A DNA stretch of 64,000 nucleotides from CAWHMS01 sp963830495. GTDB taxonomy: Bacteria; Actinomycetota; Actinomycetes; Propionibacteriales; Nocardioidaceae. The stretch is taken from NCBI GenBank assembly GCA_963830495.1, contig CAWHMS010000003.1, positions 186,001 to 250,000 on the forward strand, in the 5' to 3' direction. The notes under the pieces were generated by a model that saw only the letters and a list, made by a program, of their open reading frames with translations, had not been told where the DNA came from and did not search any database. Shown here one piece after another: positions 42,964 through 50,318 of the stretch. Made by a program: the position numbers and the translations under genes. Numbering within the stretch: position 1 is the first letter of the stretch; every line of letters begins with the position of its first letter.

Positions 42964-43785
42964 TCACCCTCCGGTGTCGTCCCGAGATGCCACCCGCTCG
43001 ACTTGTTCAGCGGTCGCCGCTCGTCGAGCGGCGTCGCGATCGTGGTCGAGCGGATCGCTCACGGTGCCGGTCTCACGGTCGAGAGGACCCTGCGCGAGCC
43101 GGATCTGTAAGGGCGGAACCGGCGCGACCAGGCCAGCGGTCTCCCGCAGTCCGGCGAGGATGTCGTCGGGCCGTACGGCGGGGGTTCCGTGCCGGACGAC
43201 CACCTCGAGTATCGCACACGGCTGGTCATTCACCGCATTGGCGCGCGCGACCATGGCCACGACCGCCTCCCGGCAGTCGAAGGTGCGCAGGCCCCGCTTG
43301 GTCATGCGCGCTACCGTCACCGACTCGCGGTCGAGGAAAGCGTCGACTGCGGCCACCAGCTCGGCTGGCGCGATGCCAGGGAGCTCGATCCGCCAGCTGC
43401 TGGCCTCCAGCCGGTCCGCCAACGCTCCCGGAGCGGCCGGCACCACCAGCACCACGTCGAGGCCCGGTGGGAGCGCCTGGTCGAGCCGCGCCCGGACGTC
43501 GTCGGGGTCACACGCGCGTGTGACGCCGATCTCCAGGTACTCCGCCTCACTCGCCGCCCCCGTCGGCGAAGCGTTGGCGTAGGAGATGCGTGGGTGCGGG
43601 GAGAATCCGCTCGAGTAGGCGATCGGGATGCCGGCACGCTGGATCGCGCGTTCGAAAGCACGCCCGAAGTCTCGATGGCTGGTGAACCGGAGCCGGCCGC
43701 GCTTGGCGTAGCGGATGCGGAGCTTCTGCACCGGAGGCGGCTGCTGCTCAGGCTGCTGGGGCACCCGCCGAGGATACGCAGCCAT
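42964..43785 (-). CDS. TIGR03936-family radical SAM-linked protein
   Basis: A 273-residue protein from ATG 43785. The core opens PVQKLRIRYAKRGRLRFTSHRDFGRAFERAIQRAG and continues SSGFSPHPRISYANASPTG, the hallmark of the DUF2344/TIGR03936 family, always found beside or fused to a TIGR03960 radical SAM protein. The partner gene lies about 1 kb upstream on the same strand here, interrupted by a GNAT and an NTF2-like gene. Function of the pair is unknown to me. The gap to rne is 161 bases. Confidence 0.9.
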   Translation of the reverse strand: MAAYPRRVPQQPEQQPPPVQKLRIRYAKRGRLRFTSHRDFGRAFERAIQRAGIPIAYSSGFSPHPRISYANASPTGAASEAEYLEIGVTRACDPDDVRARLDQALPPGLDVVLVVPAAPGALADRLEASSWRIELPGIAPAELVAAVDAFLDRESVTVARMTKRGLRTFDCREAVVAMVARANAVNDQPCAILEVVVRHGTPAVRPDDILAGLRETAGLVAPVPPLQIRLAQGPLDRETGTVSDPLDHDRDAARRAATAEQVERVASRDDTGG

Positions 43786-43798
43786 GCTCCGTGGCCGC

Positions 43799-44315
43799 TC
43801 AGGACTGGCCCGGGCGGGTGTCCCCGACCGTCCCAGGGCCGGCGCACCATCAGTGAGGTGGCGGGCGCGAAGCCTGCGCGGGCGTAGAACGGGACCGATC
43901 GTTCGGTGGGGCTGAGCACGAGGCGGGCATAACCGTGCTGATCGGCATGCCTGACGGCCGCGTCGAGCAGCAGTGCGCCGAGCCCAGCGTTTCGGTGAGC
44001 CGGCCGCACGAACACGTTGGCGACGTATCCCCATTGGCCTGGGCGGGACCGGCCGACGATCGCGGGGACCGGCATCCGGGTGAAGACCAGCATGTTGAGC
44101 ATGCCGACGGGAACGGCGCCGAGCTCGGCGATCCAAGTGACCCGCTGATCGGACTCACGCTCGTGCCAAGCACTGAACGCCGCCACGAAGGCGGGGTCGG
44201 ACTCGACCTGCTGTCCGGTGTTCTCCGCGGTCCACTGCCGGCGGAGCTCGATGAGGAGTGGTACGTCGTCGGGCCTGCTGCGCCGTACCGAGGCACCTTC
44301 TCGCCCAGACTTCAC
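43799..44315 (-). CDS. GNAT-family N-acetyltransferase (probable frame break at 3' end)
   Basis: From GTG 44315 the frame reads ASVRRSRPDDVPLLIELRRQ, then VFVRPAHRNAGLGALLLDAAVRHA (acetyl-CoA motif A, R/Q-x-x-G-x-G/A equivalent) and LVLSPTERSVPFYARAGF (motif B), a complete GNAT domain by about residue 160. The frame then has no stop until 43317, overlapping the TIGR03936 gene by 470 bases, which is implausible. A TGA in another frame at 43799-43801 lies just before the next ATG; one indel near 43805-43840 would give a normal end. I therefore use 43799. The start overlaps the NTF2-like stop (GTGA). Confidence 0.7.
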
Positions 44316-44683
44316 CAGCGCTCCACGAACTCCGGCCGGTGCGCGGGCGGATCGTAGCTCTCCGGCCAGAAGTCGGTGACCCGCGAGATGAGCCCGTCGG
44401 CGAACTCGAAGAACGCCATGCCCTCCGCGCCCTCCGTGCCCACGGTCCAGTCGAACCAGGCCACGCCGTGCGACTCGTCGGCGATGACGACCTTGGGGAC
44501 GAGGTGCCAGTCGCCGGGGTAGGCCTGGTTGAAGGCGAGGTAGCGATCCCGACCTCGGATCCGCTCCCGGGACTGCGGAATCTCGTAGACGACATCGGCG
44601 CTCAGCAGGCCTGTCCAGGCGTCCCAGTCGCGCGCCTCGAGCGTGGCGACGAAACGTCGTACGAGGGCATTGTGCTCGTGCAT
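44312..44683 (-). CDS. SnoaL-like/NTF2-fold protein
   Basis: A 123-residue protein with the NTF2-like pattern: MHEHNALVRRFVATLEARDWDAWTGLLSADVVYEIPQ (alpha helices then first strand), a Gly-x-Asp-Arg-Tyr segment RGRDRYLAFNQAYPGDWHL, and curved-sheet strands ending GMAFFEFADGLISRVTDFWPE. Such domains serve as small enzymes or binding proteins; Asp/His/Trp residues line the pocket region, but no reaction can be assigned. It is translationally coupled to the downstream GNAT gene by a GTGA overlap. Confidence 0.82.
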   Translation of the reverse strand: MHEHNALVRRFVATLEARDWDAWTGLLSADVVYEIPQSRERIRGRDRYLAFNQAYPGDWHLVPKVVIADESHGVAWFDWTVGTEGAEGMAFFEFADGLISRVTDFWPESYDPPAHRPEFVERW

Positions 44684-44727
44684 GAACCGAACCTAGCCGC
44701 AGCCGGCGACAGACAGGTCGGAGGTCG

Positions 44728-46650
44728 TCAGACCACCGATAACGGCAGCAACTGGCGCCCGGTCGGACCGATCTGGATCTCGGTGCCCATCTCCGGGCAA
44801 ACCCCACAGTCGAAGCACGGGGTCCAGCGGCAGTCCTCGACCTCCACCTCGTTGACGGCGTCCTGCCAGTCCTCCCAGAGCCAGTCACGGTCCAGCCCGG
44901 AGTCCAGGTGGTCCCACGGCAGCACCTCGGAGTAGTCCCGCTCGCGCACGGTGTACCAGTCGAGGTCGACCGGCTCGTCGGCGAGTGCGGACTCGGTGGC
45001 GGCCACCCAACGGTCGAAGGAGAAGTGCTCGCTCCAGCCGTCGAACCGGCCGCCGTCGCGCCATACCTGCTCGATCACCCGCCCGACCCGCCGGTCGCCT
45101 CGGGACAGCAGGCCCTCGACGATGCCCGGCTTGCCGTCGTGGTAGCGGAATCCGATGGCGCGGCCGAACTGCTTGTCCCGGCGCACCTCGTCGCGCAGCT
45201 TCTGCAGCCGTGCGTCGGTCGTCTCGTGGTCGAGCTGGCTCGCCCACTGGAAGGGGGTGTGCGGCTTGGGCACGAACCCGCCGATCGAGACGGTGCAGCG
45301 GATGTCATTGCGCCCCGAGACCTCGCGACCCGTGGCGATCACCTTCTTGGCCAGGTCTGCGATCGCGAGTACGTCGTCGTCTGTCTCAGTCGGGAGCCCG
45401 CACATGAAGTACAGCTTCACCTGGCGCCATCCGTGCGAGTACGCCGTCGCCACGGTACGGATCAGGTCCTCCTCGGAGACCATCTTGTTGATCACCTTGC
45501 GCAGCCGCTCCGAGCCGCCCTCGGGCGCGAAGGTGAGTCCGCTGCGGCGACCATTGCGGGAGAGCTCGTTGGCCAGTGTGACGTTGAAGGCGTCGACCCG
45601 GGTGGACGGCAGCGACAAGGAGACGTTCGAGCCTTCGTAACGATCGGCGAGGCCGTGCGCGACATCACCGATCTCGCTGTGATCGGCCGACGACAGTGAC
45701 AGCAGGCCGACCTCCTCGAAGCCCGACTTCTTCAGGCCGTTGTCGACCATGTCGCCGATCGTCGTGATGGAGCGCTCACGTACCGGCCTGGTGATCATGC
45801 CCGCCTGACAGAAGCGGCATCCGCGCGTGCACCCACGGAAGATCTCCACCGAAAAGCGCTCGTGCACCGTCTCGGCCAGGGGGACGAGCGGGTTGCGCGG
45901 GTACGGCCACGCGTCGAGGTCCATGAGCGTGTGCTTGTGCACCCGCCACGGGACTCCCGAACGGTTGGGGGCGACCCGCTTGATCCGGCCGTCGGGGAGG
46001 TACTCGACGTCGTAGAACTTCGGGACGTAGACCCCGCCCGAGGCAGCCAGTCGAAACAGCAGCTCGTCCCGACCGCCCGGCCGACCGTCGTCCTTCCACT
46101 CCCGTATGACGTCGGAGATCGCCAGCACGATCTCCTCGCCGTCGCCGAGCACGGCGGCGTCGACGAAGTCGGCCACCGGCTCGGGGTTGAACGCGGAGTG
46201 CCCGCCGGCGATCACGATCGGGTTGGAGTCGCCCCGGTCGGCTGCTTGCAGCGGGATGCCGGCCAGGTCCAGGGCAGTCAGCATGTTGGTGTAACCGAGC
46301 TCCGTCGCGAAAGAGATGCCCAGTACGTCGAAGTCACCGACAGGTCGGTGCGCGTCGACGGTGAACTGCGGGATGCGGTGCTTGCGCATGACGGCTTCCA
46401 TGTCGGAGAACACCGCGTAGGTGCGCTCGGCGAGGATCCAGTCGCGCTCGTTGAGGATCTCGTACAGGATCTGCACGCCCTGGTTGGGCAATCCGACCTC
46501 GTAGGCGTCGGGATACATGAGCGCCCACCGAACAGAGACCGTGTCCCAGTTCTTCGGAGTCGAGTTGAGCTCACCGCCGACATACTGGATCGGCTTCTGC
46601 ACGGTCGGCAGCAACGGCTCGAGCTGTGCGAACAATGACTCGGCGGGCAT
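44728..46650 (-). CDS. TIGR03960-family B12-binding/radical SAM protein
   Basis: About 640 residues. The N-terminal part holds the PTVQKPIQYVGGELNS signature and a B12-binding-like Rossmann region (MYPDAYEVGLPNQGVQILYE, VLGISFATELGYTNML). The radical SAM cluster is Cys274-x3-Cys278-x2-Cys281 in CTRGCRFCQAG, followed by GLLSLSSADHSEI, LSLPSTRVDAF, LTFAPEGGSERLR and YFMCGLPTETDDDVL. A C-terminal Cys-rich segment CFDCGVCPEMG may hold another metal site. The family pairs with TIGR03936 proteins; the modified substrate is unknown to me. Start is ATG 46650; GTG 46662 is possible. Confidence 0.93.
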   Translation of the reverse strand: MPAESLFAQLEPLLPTVQKPIQYVGGELNSTPKNWDTVSVRWALMYPDAYEVGLPNQGVQILYEILNERDWILAERTYAVFSDMEAVMRKHRIPQFTVDAHRPVGDFDVLGISFATELGYTNMLTALDLAGIPLQAADRGDSNPIVIAGGHSAFNPEPVADFVDAAVLGDGEEIVLAISDVIREWKDDGRPGGRDELLFRLAASGGVYVPKFYDVEYLPDGRIKRVAPNRSGVPWRVHKHTLMDLDAWPYPRNPLVPLAETVHERFSVEIFRGCTRGCRFCQAGMITRPVRERSITTIGDMVDNGLKKSGFEEVGLLSLSSADHSEIGDVAHGLADRYEGSNVSLSLPSTRVDAFNVTLANELSRNGRRSGLTFAPEGGSERLRKVINKMVSEEDLIRTVATAYSHGWRQVKLYFMCGLPTETDDDVLAIADLAKKVIATGREVSGRNDIRCTVSIGGFVPKPHTPFQWASQLDHETTDARLQKLRDEVRRDKQFGRAIGFRYHDGKPGIVEGLLSRGDRRVGRVIEQVWRDGGRFDGWSEHFSFDRWVAATESALADEPVDLDWYTVRERDYSEVLPWDHLDSGLDRDWLWEDWQDAVNEVEVEDCRWTPCFDCGVCPEMGTEIQIGPTGRQLLPLSVV

Positions 46651-46754
46651 CCTGCAGGTCACACTCCAAAGGCGCGGGAATCAGTTCCTCAGCGTACGAC
46701 GTCGGGCCGGACTGCCCCAAAACCCGGCGGCCGCGGATGGGTAGTTCAGAAAGA

Positions 46755-46768
46755 CTACGTATGCGTAG
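46755..46768. promoter_or_regulatory. palindrome in the divergent 46.7 kb intergenic region
   Basis: CTACGTATGCGTAG: arms CTACG and CGTAG around TATG, in an AT-richer stretch between the TIGR03960 gene and the secreted amidase-like gene. An overlapping GTAGT (46741) and ACTAC (46754) can also pair. It could be an operator, but chance cannot be excluded. Confidence 0.3.
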
Positions 46769-46817
46769 AGGTAACACGTCATGGTGCGCCCGGTGACACG
46801 AACCTAGCCTCAGCGAC

Positions 46818-48371
46818 ATGAGGGGGAGGCTCGTCGCACCTGTGGCACTCGTGACGTCGGTAGTCATCATGCTTGGGCTCTCATCGACAGCGGCGATGCC
46901 GCGGACACCTAAGGCCGTCCCCTCGTCACTGGGGTACCAGGCCGAGCGCGATCGGGAGCGTCCGGTGCCGGCAGGCACGTCGGCTTGGCGGCTTCGGCGG
47001 CCCGCGATGAACCGGCAGATCGAGGGTTACGCGACCCGCGTCAGCGTGCCGCCTGGCGGCAAGTTCGCCCTCAAGGTGTCGACGTCTGCGCGGCGCTTCC
47101 AGGCGACGGCGTACCGCTTCGGTGACTACCGAGGGGGTTGGGCGCGACGGGTATGGCGCTCACGCTGGCTGGACGGCGACCGACAACGTCGGCCTGTCTT
47201 CCGCCCCTTCCGGACCCGGACGATCGTGGCGCCATGGCGGCCCTCCGTGCGGGTGAACACCTCCGGCTGGCGTCCGGGCGCTTACGTCATCAAGCTCACA
47301 ACCGGACGTGGCTGGCAGTCAGCGGTGCCGATGATCGTACGGTCGCGCAGCGCAGTGAAGAAGGTCGCGCTCGTGGCGCCGATCACGACGTGGCAGTCCT
47401 ACAACGACTGGGGCGGCTACAGCCTCTATGTCGGCCCGCCGGGCGACCGGCGTGCGTGGGCGGTGAGCTACGACCGGCCCTATCCGGCTCCTGGTGCCGG
47501 AGCCGGATCACGGCTTCACGGTCTAGCCCAGACCGCCGTGCTGGCGGAACGGCTGGACGTGCGTCTCGCGTACTTCACCAACGTGGACATCCATCGCCAC
47601 CGACGAGCCCTCGCCCGGGCGCGAGCATTCATAAGCATCGGCCACGACGAGTATTGGACCCGGGCGATGCGGCGGCATGTGACTCGAGCCCGTGGGCACG
47701 GCACGAATCTGGCTTTCCTGGGCGCCAACACCATGTACTGGCGGATCCGTTTGGCAAACCGGCCGAGTGGTCGCGACCGACTTCAGGTCGGCTACCGCCA
47801 CGACGCCCACCGCGATCCGGCAGCACGCCGCAACCCCCGGCTGAGCACAGCCCGCTGGCGCGACGCTCCTCTCGCCCGACCAGAGAACTCGCTGATCGGC
47901 ATGCTCTACGAGTGCTTCCCGGTCAACGAGCCGTATCGCGTCGTGTCTCCTGGCTGGTGGGGGTATCGGGACACCCGAGTCAGGTTCGGCACCCGATTCA
48001 GGAGCCTCGTCGGCGTCGAGGCTGACCGCGTCTACCCGATCCGGTCAACGCCGCGCCCGTTGCAGATCCTGTCTCACGTGCGCTACTCGTGCGGCGGGGT
48101 AGGGACGTCGGCCCAGTCCATCTACTACACGACTCCCTCGGACGCCGGTGTGTTCACCGCCGGCACGCTGAGATGGCAGTGCGCCATCGCGGGCGGTTGC
48201 AACGCCGGCCCCATCGCCTCCCGCACCAGGAACTTCGTCCGGGCCGTGACGCGAACGGTGATCGAGGTGTTCGCCAAGCGTCCGGCAGGGATCCGACATC
48301 CCGCGAAGGGCAACGTACGTCGCTTCGATCTCCCTCGCGTCAACCAGGTGCCACCCAGCAAGGATCGCTGA
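46818..48371 (+). CDS. secreted N,N-dimethylformamidase large-subunit-like protein
   Basis: A 517-residue protein with a Sec signal peptide (MRGRLVAPVALVTSVVIMLG, cleavage near residue 27). An N-terminal beta domain (about 55-180) has the Ser/Gly-rich strands of the dimethylformamidase beta-subunit fold. The C-terminal domain contains LVAPITTWQSYNDWGGYSLY, VRLAYFTNVDIHRH, ISIGHDEYWTRAMRRHV, LAFLGANTMYWRI and the Cys-containing VRYSCGG near residue 420, the conserved blocks of that domain. DMFase hydrolyses N-substituted formamides; a secreted actinobacterial relative may act on another amide or bind sugar, so the activity is not established. TAGCCT seven bases before the ATG fits a leaderless -10. 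Confidence 0.82.
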   Translation: MRGRLVAPVALVTSVVIMLGLSSTAAMPRTPKAVPSSLGYQAERDRERPVPAGTSAWRLRRPAMNRQIEGYATRVSVPPGGKFALKVSTSARRFQATAYRFGDYRGGWARRVWRSRWLDGDRQRRPVFRPFRTRTIVAPWRPSVRVNTSGWRPGAYVIKLTTGRGWQSAVPMIVRSRSAVKKVALVAPITTWQSYNDWGGYSLYVGPPGDRRAWAVSYDRPYPAPGAGAGSRLHGLAQTAVLAERLDVRLAYFTNVDIHRHRRALARARAFISIGHDEYWTRAMRRHVTRARGHGTNLAFLGANTMYWRIRLANRPSGRDRLQVGYRHDAHRDPAARRNPRLSTARWRDAPLARPENSLIGMLYECFPVNEPYRVVSPGWWGYRDTRVRFGTRFRSLVGVEADRVYPIRSTPRPLQILSHVRYSCGGVGTSAQSIYYTTPSDAGVFTAGTLRWQCAIAGGCNAGPIASRTRNFVRAVTRTVIEVFAKRPAGIRHPAKGNVRRFDLPRVNQVPPSKDR

Positions 48372-48382
48372 GCGCGGCGGCC

Positions 48383-49021
48383 TCAGAAGGCCGCGATCGA
48401 GGTTGGTGCTCGCTCGGTGCGGCTGAGCGCAGCTAGAACGGCGCTCTGGCCGTGCCGTCGCAGCGCCAACGTGGTCAGGAGAGCGAGCACCGGGTCCAGT
48501 ACGTCGGCCGGCAACGGCGGGGCTTGGATACCGACGCTGGCCGCAAGGTCGTCGGAGTGCACGGCGATCTCCATCATCCGGGTGACCAGATAGTCGTCGA
48601 GCGTCAGCGCCCAGCCTTGCCAGGGCACCAGAATCACCAGTCCGGCCGGAGCGGCGGCGAAGCCGGCCACGACGCGTTCCCGCGCTGCGAGCATCCGCGC
48701 GAGCACCTCCGGCTGGCCATGCGCGGCGATCCGGTCCCCGCCCGCACGGATCCCCACGCTGACGTCGTCGTCGAGCCCTGCACCGACCCAGGCGGCGCGC
48801 GCATAGTGCTCCACCAGGGGGATCGGGTTCTGATCTGTCGGTGGCGCCTCCACGATGTCGGCCGTGCTGTAGACCTGGCCGGCCAGGTGCGCGGCAAGAC
48901 CTCCGACGCTCCAGGCCGGCAGCGCGCTCGGTTGGTCCCAGCGATCCGCCACAAGGTCGTCGCCGATGAGTGCTTCCGCGGAGGTGGCCGCCTCGAGGAA
49001 GGCAGCCCTCAGATCTGTCAT
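48383..49021 (-). CDS. maleylpyruvate isomerase N-terminal (MDMPI/DinB-like) domain protein
   Basis: A 212-residue four-helix-bundle protein. WDQPSALPAWSVGGLAAHLAGQVYSTADIV has the metal-binding His of the DinB/MDMPI family in AAHLAGQ, and the third-helix DDYLVTRMMEIAVHSDDLAA has the second metal His in VHSDDL. Family members include mycothiol-dependent maleylpyruvate isomerase and mycothiol transferases, so a mycothiol-linked reaction is plausible in an actinobacterium. The start is the ATG at 49021; an adjacent GTG at 49024 is possible. It is convergent with the amidase-like gene and follows rodA beyond a hairpin. Confidence 0.82.
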   Translation of the reverse strand: MTDLRAAFLEAATSAEALIGDDLVADRWDQPSALPAWSVGGLAAHLAGQVYSTADIVEAPPTDQNPIPLVEHYARAAWVGAGLDDDVSVGIRAGGDRIAAHGQPEVLARMLAARERVVAGFAAAPAGLVILVPWQGWALTLDDYLVTRMMEIAVHSDDLAASVGIQAPPLPADVLDPVLALLTTLALRRHGQSAVLAALSRTERAPTSIAAF

Positions 49022-49039
49022 CACACCATCTTCCCTGAT

Positions 49040-49083
49040 GTGTCAGAACCCAGTTGCCCCCTGGGGCACCAGGGTTCTGACAC
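49040..49083 (-). terminator. 12-base inverted repeat after rodA
   Basis: GTGTCAGAACCC (49040-49051) pairs with GGGTTCTGACAC (49072-49083), and the loop holds a second stem TGCCCC (49055-49060)/GGGGCA (49063-49068). It begins 9 bases past the rodA stop and probably ends the mreB-rodA operon before the MDMPI gene. No T run is present. Confidence 0.65.
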
Positions 49084-49091
49084 GTGGTCGG

Positions 49092-50318
49092 TCAGCGGCG
49101 AAGGGGACGACTGCGGATCGCTGCGCCAAGCCCGAGCGAGCGCTCGGCCCGCAGGTGGATGTTGAGCAGCAGCCCGACGGCCATCAGCGAGGCGAACATC
49201 GACGTACCGCCGTAGGACACCAGCGGCAGCGGGACGCCCGTCACCGGCATGATGCCCAGGCACATCCCGATGTTCTGGAACGCCTGGAATCCGAACCAAC
49301 ACACGATCCCTGCCGCTGCGAGGCGTCCGAACATGTCATCGGCGCGCATGCCGATCCTGACGGCGCGCCACAGCAACACGAGGAACAGCGCAATGACAGC
49401 TGCGGCTCCGATCAACCCCAGCTCCTCTCCGGCCACCGTGAAGACGAAGTCGGTGTGCTGCTCGGGTACGAAGCCCGCCTGCGTCTGCGAGCCGTCGAAG
49501 AGTCCTTGACCGAAGAGGCCGCCGTTGCCGATGGCGATCCGTGCCTGGATGGTGTTGTAGCCGGCGCCGCGTGGGTCGAGCGTCGGGTCCATGAACGCCT
49601 GGAAGCGCAGCAGCTGGTAGCCCTCGAGCACCCCGAGCCTTACTGCGGCGATCGCTCCGCCGACCGCGAGCACGGCAAGTCCGAGGAGCCAGCGCTTCGG
49701 GGCTCCCGCGACGGCGAGCAGACCGAACACGATCGCAGCGAGGACCAGGGTCGTGCCCAGGTCGGGTTGCGCCAGGATCAGGGCTGTTGGCACCGCCGCG
49801 ATCACCAGTGCAGCCAGCACGTCGGTGTCCTTGAGCGCCGTCTGATGTGCCTTGTGGTCTGTCTTCTCGGCCAGGAGCAGCGCCATGCCGGCCACGACGC
49901 CCAGCTTGGCGAACTCGGCTGGCTGCATCGACAGGGCACCGACCATGATCCACGATCGTGAGCCGTTGACGGTCGCGCCGATCGGAGACAGCACCAGGGC
50001 CAGGCCGACGATGCCGGCGACGTACACGAGCGGCGCCCAGATCCGCACCCACCGGTGGTCTGTCGCTGCCACGACCACGGCGAGCCCGACGCCGATGAGC
50101 ACGTTGACGAGATGCCTGGTGACGAACTCGGTCGAGTCTCCACCGGTCAGTGCCTCGTTGCCGGCGGTCGCCGACCACACCAGCAGGCAGCCGAGCAGGA
50201 GCAGTGCGGCCGCAGCACCGACCACGACCCAGTCCAGCCGGGCCCATGCGGACCGGCTGTCCGTGACGTGGATGCGGCGGCTGCTGCGCGTCGTCGTGAC
50301 GGTGGTGAGAGAGACCAT
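49092..50318 (-). CDS. rodA: RodA-type SEDS peptidoglycan polymerase
   Basis: A 408-residue membrane protein with about 10 helices: LDWVVVGAAAALLLLGCLLVW, MVGALSMQPAEFAKLG, TALILAQPDLGTTLVL (conserved Pro and the catalytic Asp in QPDLG), IAIGNGGLFGQG, VPEQHTDFVFTVAGEELGL and GIMPVTGVPLPLVSYGGTSM. SEDS proteins polymerise lipid II glycan strands with a partner PBP2, encoded directly upstream. Its ATG shares a base with the mrdA stop (TGATG). Confidence 0.95.
   Translation of the reverse strand: MVSLTTVTTTRSSRRIHVTDSRSAWARLDWVVVGAAAALLLLGCLLVWSATAGNEALTGGDSTEFVTRHLVNVLIGVGLAVVVAATDHRWVRIWAPLVYVAGIVGLALVLSPIGATVNGSRSWIMVGALSMQPAEFAKLGVVAGMALLLAEKTDHKAHQTALKDTDVLAALVIAAVPTALILAQPDLGTTLVLAAIVFGLLAVAGAPKRWLLGLAVLAVGGAIAAVRLGVLEGYQLLRFQAFMDPTLDPRGAGYNTIQARIAIGNGGLFGQGLFDGSQTQAGFVPEQHTDFVFTVAGEELGLIGAAAVIALFLVLLWRAVRIGMRADDMFGRLAAAGIVCWFGFQAFQNIGMCLGIMPVTGVPLPLVSYGGTSMFASLMAVGLLLNIHLRAERSLGLGAAIRSRPLRR

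Noticed and set aside
47138..48025. Second plus-strand frame inside the dimethylformamidase-like gene
   Set aside because: Pro/Arg-rich shadow; the main frame is continuous from signal peptide to stop.
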